From: Desulfoferrobacter suflitae
GTDB taxonomy: Bacteria > Desulfobacterota > Syntrophobacteria > Syntrophobacterales > Syntrophobacteraceae
Direction of reading: 5' to 3'
DNA length: 64,000 nucleotides
Assembly (NCBI RefSeq): GCF_022603395.1
Contig: NZ_JAIBKA010000006.1
Span: 1-64,000 of the forward strand
Within the stretch, counting starts at the first letter, position 1. Each line of letters opens with the position of its first letter. Positions 17,761-27,536 of the stretch are shown here, piece after piece. The notes under the pieces were generated by a model. It was not told the DNA's origin, made no database searches, and was given only the letters and a program-made list of their open reading frames with translations. The position numbers and the translations under genes are program-made.

Positions 17761-18492
17761 ATGAAGCTGCCAGGCAGAAAAAAAACAACATACCTGTGGG
17801 CAACCCTACTCTGCTGGTGCTGTGCCGTGCTGCCATCGGCGGCCCTGGGCGGACCGCTGAGAATCAACCTGTCCAACGGCACCTCCATCGAAGTCCCTTA
17901 CTACTGGGAAGAGAATGGGGAAATCAAGTTCGAAATGCCGGGTGGAGTGGCAGGAATTCCCAAGACCCATGTCACATCCGTTCAAGAAATTGTCACCATG
18001 CGCGAATTTGATCCCGAGGTCATGGTCCAATCCGACGGCGACGAACGCACAAAGACACTGGCGGAAATAGTGCACAAGGAAACCCCGGCACCACCTCACC
18101 TTGAGAGGGTAAGCCCTGAACAAAGCATCCTTTTGCTGGAAAAGCTGGCGACCACCCAATCGCATCAGACAGGTGAGCAGATCCGGGGGCCCATATTTTC
18201 CAACCAGGGAGATTTTACCGACCTCGTGCGTCTCAAGGGAGACGGCCTGCTGCTGGTCATGCAAAATATCCTCAGCAGCAGGGACGAACTCAAAATTCGC
18301 CGGTTTTTGCTCAGCCTTTATGATGCGGAAGGAAACGTCCTGCAGAGGCAGGCGTGTGATGTGTACAAGCTGGATTTGGATGCCAAGACCATGAAAAAAC
18401 TGGGCATTCGCGGTCATCTCTTTGCTGTGATGGCCACCATCAAGCCCAACCCGCGCATCAGTCGTTACGAAATTTCGGCCGCGAGACAATGA
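17761..18492 (+). CDS. Exported protein of unknown function
   Basis: 243 aa. The Sec signal peptide is about residues 1-29 (KKTTYLWATLLCWCCAVLPS, Ala-rich cleavage). The mature protein opens with a beta-rich segment (LRINLSNGTSIEVPYYWEENG) resembling domains seen in small periplasmic proteins of this lineage, and has a second alpha/beta region near residues 140-235. No known catalytic motif. The start at 17761 lies 6 bases after an AAAGGA-like site. Lone gene; role not inferred. Confidence 0.6.
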   Translation: MKLPGRKKTTYLWATLLCWCCAVLPSAALGGPLRINLSNGTSIEVPYYWEENGEIKFEMPGGVAGIPKTHVTSVQEIVTMREFDPEVMVQSDGDERTKTLAEIVHKETPAPPHLERVSPEQSILLLEKLATTQSHQTGEQIRGPIFSNQGDFTDLVRLKGDGLLLVMQNILSSRDELKIRRFLLSLYDAEGNVLQRQACDVYKLDLDAKTMKKLGIRGHLFAVMATIKPNPRISRYEISAARQ

Positions 18493-18566
18493 TCCAGTTT
18501 GCAGGGAGAGGATTCCGGATTCCAAGAGATCATCGCGGTGGCTATGGAAGGGAATGAGGGCGAGCC

Positions 18567-19961
18567 TCAGCGGCGGTCGTGTTCCACGCCGCTCAGACGG
18601 GCCAGGGTTGCGCCCCAGCCGCCGCCTGCGGGATCAGCCGAACGGAAGGAAGCCACCAGCGGGTGCCGGGTCAAAATGGCATGCACGCAGTTGCGCAACA
18701 CCCCACGGCCCTTTCCGTGAATGATTCGAACCTCCCTGAAGCCCTTTGCATGAGCCGCCTCCAGATAATCTTGCAGAAGGGCTTTGACCTCTCCGGGCTG
18801 AAACGTGTGCAAGTCCAGGGAATCCTCAATGGGCACCGCCACCAGTCCCTGCGCGGCATCTTGACAGGAAAGTGCCAGCGCACTGCGGATCAGATCGGAG
18901 CAAACCGCCGCACCGTCTGTTCTTATTTCAGGACGCCGCCGCGGTTGACTCTCCAATTGCCTGATGCAGGCTTCCCAGCGCCCCCGGTATAAATCTTCGG
19001 ACGGCAGATGCAGGCAATTGAGATGAGTGTGCAGGGCATCAACCAGAACATCGTATTCGGGGAAATGGCCCCTGTCCGCATAGATGACCGGCGTCCCATG
19101 AGCCAGACAATCGGCGACAATCCCGAAGCCGGGCTTGGTTATGACTCCGTCCATGGCCGCCACAGCGTCCACGTAGGATACGTCGAAGTCATCCAGGCAG
19201 CGGCCGTTTTTCAGCGGGTAGCAAGTGGGATGCTTGTAGTAAAACAGTGCGTGCTCGATTTTTTCTATGCGACGGAGTGCCTGCCGATCAAGCTGCAACG
19301 CATAGAATGATATGAGATACGCTTGCTGATCGGGCGCACACCCCAGGATTTCACGGGTAACGGCCGGTTCTCTTTTCGCTTTGCGGGCAATGAGGGGAAC
19401 GTCGAGCACCTTTGGGCAGGCGCAGCAGTCCCCGTGCATGGGCAACCGCAAAAACAGCTCACACCGGCTGTAACCTTCCCGGATCCACTCGATCAAAGGC
19501 CTCCAGCGTGAATCCTCGGAGGCATACGCCTGGTAGATCCAATCCCAGGTGAAATTGCCAAGTCCCAGGTTGGCGATGTTGCCGTCATCCGCAGCATGAA
19601 AAGCCAAAAAGGGAATGTCGGATACGACCAGCTGAATTTCGTTTTTCAGAAGAAAATTCCTTTCTTCCGCGATGATAGAATGCCTTTGATGGTACAGCTG
19701 CCGCAAAGCCTGCCAGGTCGCTTCCAGATCAAAGCGCAGACTGTCCAGCTGAACCAGTCCGATGTCCAATTTCCGCTTCCTCAGAGTCACCGGGCCCTCG
19801 AGGTTCTGTTCGATCAAGAATTCCGGCAGATCAGACACGATCGTCACCTCGATTTGCGTGTCACGCCGCATCAAGGTGCGGATGACTTCCAGGGAACGAA
19901 CCGCATGTCCGAATCCATGAGGGGTGATGTAGTATGCGATGTTATATTTTGCTCGGCTCAT
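18567..19961 (-). CDS. GT-B glycosyltransferase-like protein fused to Smr domain
   Basis: 464 aa. Residues 1-370 look like a MurG/ARA1-N-type GT-B fold: YYITPHGFGHAVRSLEV at the N-terminus, and a nucleotide-site segment GVITKPGFGIVADCLAHG with TPVIYADRGHFPEYDVL. Residues 380-458 form an Smr domain: LDLHTF, then VRIIHGKGRGVLR and a GGGWGATLARL ending. Smr domains bind or cleave nucleic acid and normally occur alone or on MutS2. The two parts share one uninterrupted frame, so this appears to be a real fusion. Substrate and role are unknown. A frameshift joining two genes is unlikely because no internal start or stop lies at the junction. Confidence 0.7.
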   Translation of the reverse strand: MSRAKYNIAYYITPHGFGHAVRSLEVIRTLMRRDTQIEVTIVSDLPEFLIEQNLEGPVTLRKRKLDIGLVQLDSLRFDLEATWQALRQLYHQRHSIIAEERNFLLKNEIQLVVSDIPFLAFHAADDGNIANLGLGNFTWDWIYQAYASEDSRWRPLIEWIREGYSRCELFLRLPMHGDCCACPKVLDVPLIARKAKREPAVTREILGCAPDQQAYLISFYALQLDRQALRRIEKIEHALFYYKHPTCYPLKNGRCLDDFDVSYVDAVAAMDGVITKPGFGIVADCLAHGTPVIYADRGHFPEYDVLVDALHTHLNCLHLPSEDLYRGRWEACIRQLESQPRRRPEIRTDGAAVCSDLIRSALALSCQDAAQGLVAVPIEDSLDLHTFQPGEVKALLQDYLEAAHAKGFREVRIIHGKGRGVLRNCVHAILTRHPLVASFRSADPAGGGWGATLARLSGVEHDRR

Positions 19962-20162
19962 TTGCTATTCCGCTTCCAGATGATGTAATCTATGCCGTAC
20001 CCATCCGAAAACCCATGGCTTCTCTCACCCTGTGGGCGAGGAGGTTTCCGGATGGAAACCATGGTGCTGCACTGGGCAGGGGGCTATCAGCAGACCTTAT
20101 GATAGTCCAAACACCGGGCATTGTCTAATCGGAGTCTGCATCAACGGGTGAGGATTACAGTA

Positions 20163-20858
20163 GTGAGGGAGAGGGCGAAAGCGGTGTTGTTTGATGTCGG
20201 CCATACTCTGGTCGGAGGATCGGAGCCTTCCGCCCGGAGACTGCTGGGCGCAGAATTGCGGCTCTCAGCAAAGGAAACCAAGCAGGCCGGACGTCTGCTG
20301 ATGACTCACTTTTGCGAGCGACCCGCCGCACTGGCCGACGTTCTCAAACAAAGGCTGCCCCATCGCAGTCAGGCAGAAATCGAGGAGAGTGTAGAAAAGA
20401 TCTGGCAACGGCAGACGGTCGCCATCGAGGAAATGGGCGGCGCTGCGGCTCTGTTGCGAACATTAAAGCAACGGGGCTTCCAACTGGCGCTGCTCTCCAA
20501 CATGTGGCACCCCTTCTACGAGGGGCTTCGCGGGGCCTGTGCCGAAATGCTGGAACTGATCGATCACACGTTTTTGAGCTATCAGGTGGGCTGCAAGAAG
20601 CCCAATGTGCGGTTTTTCCATCACGCCCTGCGCACCATGGGAATCCCTGCGCAGCACTGCTGGATGGTTGGAGACAGTTACGAGCTGGACATGGCGCCCG
20701 CCATAAAAACAGGCATGCGCACCATTTGGCTGCTCAATCAACCCGCCAGGGAAAAATCAACGATTGCACAACTGCTGCGGGGAGAAAAACAACCGCCGGA
20801 CTGGGTGGTGGAAAACCTTGAAGAAATAGCGTCTTTTTTTGGAGACCGGGAGGCATGA
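20163..20858 (+). CDS. HAD-superfamily hydrolase
   Basis: 231 aa. HAD motif I is LFDVGHTL, motif II LLSNMW, the motif III Lys is in CKKPNVRFF, and motif IV is GDSYELDM. The helical cap between motifs I and II is type C1. The likely reaction is hydrolysis of a small phosphoester; substrate unknown. I chose GTG at 20163 because GGTGAGGA lies 8 bases upstream and the core begins at once; an in-frame TTG at 20121 would add 14 residues. The stop overlaps the start of the next gene by 4 bases, so the two are translationally coupled. Confidence 0.8.
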   Translation: MRERAKAVLFDVGHTLVGGSEPSARRLLGAELRLSAKETKQAGRLLMTHFCERPAALADVLKQRLPHRSQAEIEESVEKIWQRQTVAIEEMGGAAALLRTLKQRGFQLALLSNMWHPFYEGLRGACAEMLELIDHTFLSYQVGCKKPNVRFFHHALRTMGIPAQHCWMVGDSYELDMAPAIKTGMRTIWLLNQPAREKSTIAQLLRGEKQPPDWVVENLEEIASFFGDREA

Positions 20859-21742
20859 CCGTGGGCATCCTCTTTTTGATGGCGCTGTGTGTTTATTTGA
20901 GCGCGCTGCTGGGCTTTGCTCTGCTCACCTACGCGTTTTTCTGGTACGAGACGTTCAACGGTCCCCATTTGGATCGCCTGCGGCAACGCTCGCAAAACAG
21001 AGTGGCCGGATGGATACTGCGGGGCATTGTCACCAGCTTCGTGAGCCAAAACCTCACCGTTCTATGCTACCCGTTGCGCTTCTGGCGCAAGCTGTGGGAA
21101 CCGCATCCCGACACGTCATGCCCGCACCCCCCCATCATTCTCATCCACGGCCTTTTTCACAATGTCAGCGCCTGGATCCTGTATCGCTATGTGTTGAGGC
21201 GAAACGGCTTTCGAAATATTTATGCCTTCGGGTACGGCAGCTTGAATACCAGCTTCCAGGAAATACTGAACAAGCTTGATCGGAAAGTTCAGGCGGTAGG
21301 CCGGGTGTTCCCGGGCCAGCGGCTGGTTCTGATCGGCCACAGTCTTGGAGGATTGCTGGTGCGCGCCTATGCTGAAGATCCCCACAACACGCACAGAATT
21401 GCGGCGGCCGTCACCCTGGGAGCGCCCCACCAGGGTTCGAAACTGGCCGCCCTCGGCTCCCTCAAACTGGCCAGGAGTCTCTGCTACCGGGGAAAGCTGT
21501 TGGCCGCGTTGGAGCCGGAAGACGAGCCGCCCGACATCCCACGCCTGGCCGTATACTCGCCCATCGACAACATGGTGCTGCCCAACGAATCGTGCCAAGT
21601 GGCCCATGCGGGGTGGACTCACCAGGAATGTCAACCGCTCAGCCATTTGGCCATGCTCTATCATGTGCCGCTCGTCAGGCTGGTGTCGGACTACCTGCAA
21701 AGGCATGCTTCTGCCCAGCTGCAAGAGAGGGCTGGGGATTGA
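20855..21742 (+). CDS. Alpha/beta hydrolase, lipase-like, membrane-anchored
   Basis: 295 aa. An N-terminal membrane helix (about 5-30) tethers an alpha/beta hydrolase domain. The oxyanion-hole motif ILIHGLFHN (about 95-103), nucleophile elbow GHSLGG with Ser163, a likely acid in YSPIDNMVLP and a His in the following SHLAML region are all visible. This pattern fits bacterial triacylglycerol lipases/esterases of the PGAP1-like type. It is coupled to the HAD gene by ATGA overlap, possibly a lipid phosphate and ester turnover pair (inference). Confidence 0.75.
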   Translation: MTVGILFLMALCVYLSALLGFALLTYAFFWYETFNGPHLDRLRQRSQNRVAGWILRGIVTSFVSQNLTVLCYPLRFWRKLWEPHPDTSCPHPPIILIHGLFHNVSAWILYRYVLRRNGFRNIYAFGYGSLNTSFQEILNKLDRKVQAVGRVFPGQRLVLIGHSLGGLLVRAYAEDPHNTHRIAAAVTLGAPHQGSKLAALGSLKLARSLCYRGKLLAALEPEDEPPDIPRLAVYSPIDNMVLPNESCQVAHAGWTHQECQPLSHLAMLYHVPLVRLVSDYLQRHASAQLQERAGD

Positions 21743-21836
21743 ATCCTTCGACCGCCGGATCTTCCGCGCACGACCGAGTTGGACCCGAGTGTCGCCGGCC
21801 TTTCATGATGCCCGGTTCGAGTTGCACCGGAGTTGA

Positions 21837-21859
21837 CTTAGCATGTCTCATATGCTAAG
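21837..21859. promoter_or_regulatory. Perfect 8-bp palindrome upstream of HPr gene
   Basis: CTTAGCAT (21837-21844) and ATGCTAAG (21852-21859) flank a 7-base spacer, 42 bases before the HPr start. It could be an operator or an RNA hairpin in the leader; no T-tract follows, so a terminator is unlikely. Confidence 0.45.
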
Positions 21860-21900
21860 AGACGGCGGGATTTGGAGTTGGAGGAAAAGCGGTTATCATC

Positions 21901-22194
21901 GTGCCTTTTTGGAGAATGCTGGTTTTGGAACAGGAATTCATTGTTTCCAACAGGCTGGGTATTCATGCTCGAGTTGCAGCACAAATTGTTAAAGTGGCCA
22001 ATCAATTTGAGTCTCAAATCTGGATATCCAAGAGCGGAAACAATCACAAAGTCAACGGCAAGAGCATCCTGGATATCATGACTCTGGTTTGCCCCCACGG
22101 CAGCACGGTTCACGTCCATACCGAAGGTCCCGATGCCGTTCAAGCCATGGCTGCTCTGGCCGCTCTATTTCAGACCAAGTTTGGGGAAGTTTGA
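21901..22194 (+). CDS. ptsH: Phosphocarrier protein HPr
   Basis: 97 aa. The phospho-acceptor His22 sits in LGIHARVAAQ and the regulatory-Ser region in KSILDIMTL, both standard for HPr. It takes phosphate from Enzyme I, encoded next. GTG at 21901 has GGAGGA about 14 bases upstream; the ATG at 21916 is the alternative and would give 92 aa. No sugar-specific EII component or HPr kinase appears in the window, so the pair may be regulatory or serve an EII encoded elsewhere. Confidence 0.9.
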   Translation: MPFWRMLVLEQEFIVSNRLGIHARVAAQIVKVANQFESQIWISKSGNNHKVNGKSILDIMTLVCPHGSTVHVHTEGPDAVQAMAALAALFQTKFGEV

Positions 22195-22344
22195 TTCCAG
22201 TTTCCATTGCCGTCGGTTCATTATTCAACTAGATGTAGAACTGTCTGCCATTCCGGCCTTAAATTAATCCTGCCGCAGGCGAGATCATACGTCTCGAATC
22301 TACCGGGTTCAATCCGAGCTGTCTATAATGTGGAAATTTAGCTG

Positions 22345-24156
22345 ATGGAGCAAGCGTCAAAAACCATAACCGGCATCGGGGTATCGCCGGGCATCGCGAT
22401 AGGCAAGGCCTATCTGTTGGAGCGAGGCCGCATTCCGATTCCCTACTACACGCTGCTTGGGGCAGAGGCCGTCAGTGATGAAGTGAAACGCTTTGAGGAC
22501 GCGGTCAATAAAGCGGAACAGGACTTGGAGCTGTTAAAAGCAAAAGTTCATCCCGACTTGAAGGAACATGCCAACGTTTTGGAAGTACACCAGATGATCC
22601 TGCGCGATCATTTGCTTTACGACGAAACGTTGCGACTCATTCAAACCGACAAACTGAATGCTCACTGGGCGTTGATCCGCGCCCTGATGAAAGCGCAGGA
22701 GGTATTCAGCACCGTCGAGGACGAATACATCCAGAGTCGCGTTGCCGACGTCCACGCAGTCGGAGAGCGCATCCTGCGCAATCTTTCGGGTAAAGAGCAC
22801 GACGCCCTCAATGCCATCAAAGAACGCGTCATCATTGTGGCGCACGACCTGTCACCCGCCGATGCCGCGCAGCTGCAGCTCGAGCGCACACTCGGCCTGG
22901 TGACGGACATGGGCGGACGCACCTCGCATACCTCCATTATCGCCCGTTCTCTCGGCATTCCCGCCGTAGTCGGCGCCGAAGTGGCGAGCAAGCAGGTACA
23001 GATGGGCGATATTGTCATTGTGGACGGGACTTCGGGCAATATCATCATCAATCCGAGCGAAGAAGAAATCAGCTACTATTACGAGCGCCAGGACCAGCTG
23101 GAGACGTATCTCAAAGAAATTCGACGCAAGTCGCATCTGCCGGCGCGTACGGAAGACGGCTTTCTCATTAAGGTTGAGGCCAACATCGAGCTGCTGGAGG
23201 AAGTGGTTGCGGTCAAAGACAATGGGGCTGAAGGAATCGGGCTCTACCGAACGGAATTCTTTTTCATGAATCGCACCGATCTCCCGGATGAAGAGGCCCT
23301 ATACAACGAGTACCGAGAGCTCTCGGAGCTCATGGCACCGCATCAGGTCACCATCAGGACCCTGGATCTGGGAGCCGAAAAGCTGACCAGCTGGTTCCCC
23401 AAGCTGGAGGAAACCAACCCGGCCCTCGGTCTGCGTTCAATTCGCCTGTGCCTGCAGTACCGGGACCTGTTTGAAACACAGATACGAGCCATTTTGCGGG
23501 CCAGCGCCGTGGCCCGCAACTTCAAATTGATGTTTCCCCTGGTCTCGGGGATTGGTGAACTGCACGAAGTTCTCGGCATGGTGCGGAAAGTCCAGGAGCA
23601 ACTGCGCCGGCAACGGATTCCCTTCGACGACCGGATGCCGCTGGGGGTCATGATCGAAGTCCCTTCGGCGGTTGCCGTGGCGGATCTGTTGGCCAAAGAG
23701 GTGGATTTTTTCAGCATCGGCACCAACGATCTGATTCAGTACAGCCTCGCCATCGATCGCGTCAACGAGCACGTGGCTTATTTGTACGAGCCGCTTCATC
23801 CCGGGGTTTTACGCTTCATCAAGCAGGCGGTCGATGCCGGGCACAAAGCCAAAATACCGGTGAGCATCTGTGGAGAAATGGCCGGTGAACCTCTCTATGT
23901 GCCCATTTTGCTTGGACTCAATCTGGACAGCCTGAGCATGAACCCACAGGCGGTTCCGCGAGTCAAGAATCTGATATGCCGTTCCCGGTTGAAATCCTGC
24001 CGCCGTTTCGTTAAGAAAATTTTAGGTTTTAGAACGGCTCGAGAAATCAATGAACTGTTGCAGGAAATGATGCTGAAAAATTTCCCTGAAGAATTTCGCG
24101 TGTTCGATCCAAGCGATCTGATTCCCAAGGGTGTTGCACACATTCGCAGACGCTGA
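22345..24156 (+). CDS. ptsI: PTS Enzyme I, phosphoenolpyruvate-protein phosphotransferase
   Basis: 603 aa, full length. The swivelling His domain has [21 protein letters not shown] with phospho-His195. The C-terminal TIM-barrel carries the PEP-binding blocks [22 protein letters not shown] and [12 protein letters not shown], and the CGEMAG loop. It lacks an N-terminal GAF domain, so it is not the nitrogen-type EI. It is 150 bases after ptsH, likely in the same operon; a TATAAT lies at 22324-22329 without a clear -35. Confidence 0.95.
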   Translation: MEQASKTITGIGVSPGIAIGKAYLLERGRIPIPYYTLLGAEAVSDEVKRFEDAVNKAEQDLELLKAKVHPDLKEHANVLEVHQMILRDHLLYDETLRLIQTDKLNAHWALIRALMKAQEVFSTVEDEYIQSRVADVHAVGERILRNLSGKEHDALNAIKERVIIVAHDLSPADAAQLQLERTLGLVTDMGGRTSHTSIIARSLGIPAVVGAEVASKQVQMGDIVIVDGTSGNIIINPSEEEISYYYERQDQLETYLKEIRRKSHLPARTEDGFLIKVEANIELLEEVVAVKDNGAEGIGLYRTEFFFMNRTDLPDEEALYNEYRELSELMAPHQVTIRTLDLGAEKLTSWFPKLEETNPALGLRSIRLCLQYRDLFETQIRAILRASAVARNFKLMFPLVSGIGELHEVLGMVRKVQEQLRRQRIPFDDRMPLGVMIEVPSAVAVADLLAKEVDFFSIGTNDLIQYSLAIDRVNEHVAYLYEPLHPGVLRFIKQAVDAGHKAKIPVSICGEMAGEPLYVPILLGLNLDSLSMNPQAVPRVKNLICRSRLKSCRRFVKKILGFRTAREINELLQEMMLKNFPEEFRVFDPSDLIPKGVAHIRRR

Positions 24157-24200
24157 ACAAAATTCGCAGGATCGGTCTAACAGTCCGATACGGGTATGCC

Positions 24201-24689
24201 ATGGGTCAGAAAAAAGAGGCAATCAAGGGCAAAGGGATTCGCCTGGTTTGTCAAAATAAGAAAGCCTATCACAACTACGAAATCCTGGAGACTTTCGAGG
24301 CGGGTATGGTGCTTTTGGGAACCGAGGTGAAGTCCCTGCGTGAGGGCAGGGCCAATTTGAAGGACAGTTATGCGCGGGTGAAAAAAGGAGAAATCTATCT
24401 CTACGGACTTCACATAAGTCCCTATACACACGCTTCCTACGACAATCACGAAGCGGAGAGGGTAAGAAAGCTTCTGCTTCACCGCTACGAGATCAAACGC
24501 CTGCTGGGGAAAACCCAAGAGCGAGGCTTTTCCCTGATTCCGCTGAAGGTCTATTTCAAAGAGGGCAGGGCAAAGGTTGAGCTGGCTCTGGCGCGCGGCA
24601 AGAAGCTGTTCGACAAGCGCGAGACCCTGAAGCGCAAGGAAGAGGCCCGGGAAATGGAACGACTGCGCAAGCGTCACAAGGTTTCGTGA
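24201..24689 (+). CDS. smpB: SsrA-binding protein SmpB
   Basis: 162 aa, standard size. It binds tmRNA and the ribosome in trans-translation rescue. Signature blocks are [35 protein letters not shown] and the basic tail [18 protein letters not shown]. The start ATG at 24201 follows ptsI by 44 bases, so it may be co-transcribed. The tmRNA gene itself is not in the window. Confidence 0.97.
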   Translation: MGQKKEAIKGKGIRLVCQNKKAYHNYEILETFEAGMVLLGTEVKSLREGRANLKDSYARVKKGEIYLYGLHISPYTHASYDNHEAERVRKLLLHRYEIKRLLGKTQERGFSLIPLKVYFKEGRAKVELALARGKKLFDKRETLKRKEEAREMERLRKRHKVS

Positions 24690-24719
24690 AGTGCAAGCGG
24701 GTGTAAACGACACTGAACC

Positions 24720-25313
24720 ATGAACATCGAAGCAAAGAAATCACGGCTTTTTGCGCTCTACGACAAATACGCTGAGCTCGCCAGGCCCTTTTTCGCCTCC
24801 GCAGTGTGCGAGAAGGGCTGTGCTGACTGCTGCACATCGGTAGGCCGAGTGGACATTGTCACTCTGGAAGGCATGATCATCCTCAAGCAGTTGAAATCCC
24901 TTGATGCAGCCGTTCAAAAAGAGGTGCAGAAGCGGCTGAAGCAAAACAGGAAGACCAAGCGGGAATCCAAATTCGCCCGCTGTGCCTTTTTGCTGGCTGA
25001 CAACAGCTGTATGATTTATCCTGTGCGCCCCTTCAGCTGCCGCAGGCTGTATTCCATTCAGCGCTGCGGAACCACCGGTCCGACTGTCCATCGTCAGGCG
25101 TGGGAAGCTGCAGAACAGGTGCAACTGGCCATCCGCCAACTGGATTCCAGCGGCTGTATGGGACACATGAGCTACATACTGCAGCTGTTGAGTGACGCAA
25201 GATTTCTCAAGTTCTATGTGACCGATCAACTTTCTCCACAAAATATCCCCAATTTTGCGGCAAATCTCGGCATCTCCGCCAACCGTCCCGCCCGCCCCCT
25301 GACCCCGCCGTGA
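24720..25313 (+). CDS. YkgJ-family cysteine-cluster protein
   Basis: 197 aa. The Cys pattern CEKGCADCC near residues 30-40 and later RCAFLLADNSCMIYPVRPFSCR is the CxxCxxCC...C...C arrangement of the YkgJ (UPF0153) family, thought to bind zinc or an iron-sulfur cluster. Function in general is unknown. It follows smpB by 30 bases in the same direction, and its stop overlaps an in-frame GTG of the dehydrogenase frame. Confidence 0.85.
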   Translation: MNIEAKKSRLFALYDKYAELARPFFASAVCEKGCADCCTSVGRVDIVTLEGMIILKQLKSLDAAVQKEVQKRLKQNRKTKRESKFARCAFLLADNSCMIYPVRPFSCRRLYSIQRCGTTGPTVHRQAWEAAEQVQLAIRQLDSSGCMGHMSYILQLLSDARFLKFYVTDQLSPQNIPNFAANLGISANRPARPLTPP

Positions 25314-25372
25314 TAGACCAGAGCGCAAACGGACCGGCAAACGGTGCACCGCCTCGGCAGTCGGCAACGGTC

Positions 25373-26341
25373 ATGAAATGCCTGCAGCTCAAGCAGCCGG
25401 GGTCCCTGATCCCGACCCACACAGCGCTCCCACAACCGGGGCCGGGCGAGGTGTTGTTACGGGTAACCCGCTGTGCCCTGTGTCGAACCGATGCCAAAAT
25501 GTTCGCTCAGGGGCATCGCGACTTGACGCTCCCGAGAGTTCTCGGCCACGAAATTTGTGGAGTCGAGGTCGCCACAGGACAACGCTATGCTGTCTGGCCC
25601 GGCAGTTCGTGTGGAAGCTGCACTCAATGTCGGAACGGAAGGGAAAACCTCTGCAGACAAATGCAGATCCTGGGGTTTCACAGGAACGGCGGCCTGGCCG
25701 AGTTTGTCGCCGTACCAAGAACCAGCCTGATTCCTCTCCCCGCCGACCTGCCCGATGCGCTGGCGTGCCTGGCGGAGCCGCTGGCCTGTGCACTGAACGC
25801 AATTGAGCAAACGAACCTGCGCGGCGGCCAAAAGCTCCTCATCTACGGCGCCGGTCCCGTCGGACTGCTGATGGCCATGGCAGCCACCGCACGAGGTGCA
25901 GCAACCTGGATGAGCGAACGGAGCGACTCCAAACTGAAGCGCAGCGACCAATTCAGAAAGGGCTTGAACATAGCCTCCCACGACAACCGATCGGACTTGG
26001 CATTTGACGCGGTCATCAACGCAGCGCCTGCGCGTGAAGCCATTTCCGCGGGGATTAAACGGCTCACAACCGCCGGCTGTTATTGCGTTTTCAGCGGCAT
26101 CACCAACGCGGCAGCCATTCCCGTCGAGGTCATCAACGAGATCCATTACCGCCAGTTGCGCATGGTGGGCGCCTATGGCTGTACTTCATCACAGCTTCAG
26201 GAGGCGGTGACGTTGCTTTGGAACCATCGAGCGCGGGTGAATCTGCTGATCGAGCGGCACATCGGCCTGAATGAGGTTGAGGATGCGCTGCGGCAAATCC
26301 TTGCAGGGAAGACACTGAAGTTTGTGGTTAAATTGGCATAA
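25373..26341 (+). CDS. Zinc-dependent alcohol dehydrogenase family protein
   Basis: 322 aa medium-chain dehydrogenase. The catalytic zinc ligands are in CALCRTD and GHE. Structural-zinc cysteines occur in CGSCTQCRNGRENLC, and the dinucleotide fold is GAGPVGLL. An acidic residue shortly after the fold suggests NAD(H) preference. Substrate is unclear: sorbitol/threonine-dehydrogenase-like overall, somewhat short. ATG 25373 is used because it precedes the conserved N-terminus; an in-frame GTG at 25310 overlapping the ykgJ stop is the alternative start. It lies 12 bases upstream of a TrpD-like gene, probably one operon. Confidence 0.8.
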   Translation: MKCLQLKQPGSLIPTHTALPQPGPGEVLLRVTRCALCRTDAKMFAQGHRDLTLPRVLGHEICGVEVATGQRYAVWPGSSCGSCTQCRNGRENLCRQMQILGFHRNGGLAEFVAVPRTSLIPLPADLPDALACLAEPLACALNAIEQTNLRGGQKLLIYGAGPVGLLMAMAATARGAATWMSERSDSKLKRSDQFRKGLNIASHDNRSDLAFDAVINAAPAREAISAGIKRLTTAGCYCVFSGITNAAAIPVEVINEIHYRQLRMVGAYGCTSSQLQEAVTLLWNHRARVNLLIERHIGLNEVEDALRQILAGKTLKFVVKLA

Positions 26342-26353
26342 GATCGAGGACAA

Positions 26354-27424
26354 ATGATGATCGAAGAGAATAAATTGAGGGAATTCGGTCGCCTGATATG
26401 CGCCGTGGCGGCACACCGATGCATGACCCGTGAGGAAGCTTCGGAAGCCTACCGGCAAGTCATTTTGAACGAGCAGCCGGAACTTCAACAGGGAGCGTTC
26501 CTGATGGCTCATATCACCCGCGGGCCCACGACGGAAGAACTGTCGGGCGCATGGGACGCACTGGATCGGTATGACACCGCCAAAATCCACACGCAGTTGA
26601 GTGGCCCTGTGTGCGACATTGTGGGAACCGGATCGGACCCGCTCAAGACCATCAACTGCTCCACTCCCGCCGCTCTTATAGCCGCCGGGTGCGGCCTGAC
26701 CGTTGCCAAGAAGGGAGCCAGGCTGGTCACCGGCGTGTCAGGTGCGTCGGACATTTTCGAGATTTTCGGCATCGATTTGAACGCACCTCTGGAGCAGGCG
26801 GAACAATGCCTCACCCAATACGGCATTTGTTATCTGCCCGGCGAGCTGTTCCTAAAATCCGGCTGGGCGCGCCTTATTCAAGTCATGCGCTTCACTTCCG
26901 CCTTCAACATCATCGGACCGCTGACGCGCCCCTGTGAACAGAACAACTGCATCGTGATCGGCGCCTATGCACCTCAGGTTTGCGACCAGCTCATTGCGGT
27001 GCTCAAGGAAATCAACATGTCTGTCGCCCTTGCGCCGTTCGGCATGGTGGAAGGCATGGACCCCTCCCTTGGCATGGACGAGTTTTCCCTAGCCGGCCCC
27101 ACCAGAGTCGTGGAATTGCGCAATGGGACCATCAATACGTACGAAGTCACCCCGGAAGATTTTGGACTGCCCATGGTCGATTTCAGTAAAATCAGCAGCC
27201 GGGCGGACGCCCATCAAAACGCTGCAGCCATCATGGATGTTCTGCGTGGCCACTACGACACGCCGACAGCCGACTTCTTCTGCATGAATGCCGCTGCAGC
27301 GCTGTATGCAGCGGGTCTTGCGCCCGGCTATCGACAAGGAACCGACCTGGCCAAGCAAGCACTGGCGAACGGCCAGGCCATGGCAAAGCTCGAACAGCTG
27401 CGCGCTTGCCAGGGAGGCCGGTAG
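26354..27424 (+). CDS. Anthranilate phosphoribosyltransferase-like protein (glycosyltransferase family 3)
   Basis: 356 aa with the TrpD fold. The N-terminal helical domain contains MTREEASEAYRQVI. The PRPP loop reads VGTGSDPLKTINCST where TrpD enzymes have GTGGDG-x-x-T-x-NIST. CGLTVAKKGAR, SGASDIFEIFGI and FTSAFNIIGPLTRP are matching blocks. The Gly-to-Ser change in the PRPP motif and the altered HPAMK-equivalent (KSGWARLIQVM) suggest a substrate other than, or besides, anthranilate. No trp genes are nearby. It could be a true TrpD or a paralogue acting on another aromatic or base; I favour a paralogue. Confidence 0.7.
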   Translation: MMIEENKLREFGRLICAVAAHRCMTREEASEAYRQVILNEQPELQQGAFLMAHITRGPTTEELSGAWDALDRYDTAKIHTQLSGPVCDIVGTGSDPLKTINCSTPAALIAAGCGLTVAKKGARLVTGVSGASDIFEIFGIDLNAPLEQAEQCLTQYGICYLPGELFLKSGWARLIQVMRFTSAFNIIGPLTRPCEQNNCIVIGAYAPQVCDQLIAVLKEINMSVALAPFGMVEGMDPSLGMDEFSLAGPTRVVELRNGTINTYEVTPEDFGLPMVDFSKISSRADAHQNAAAIMDVLRGHYDTPTADFFCMNAAAALYAAGLAPGYRQGTDLAKQALANGQAMAKLEQLRACQGGR

Positions 27425-27536
27425 TAGCGATGTCGATGGCCGGCGGGGGAATTGCTGCGGGAAAAATCGGCTCGACGTGTCGCCTGCGCGTCAAGCCGAT
27501 TGAGCATAGCGTGGATTTTCAGATGGTGCTCACCGC

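Noticed and set aside
22295-22325. GGGTTCAATCC resembling a tRNA T-loop
   Set aside because: Flanking bases do not form a T-stem or cloverleaf, and no acceptor or anticodon arm is present.
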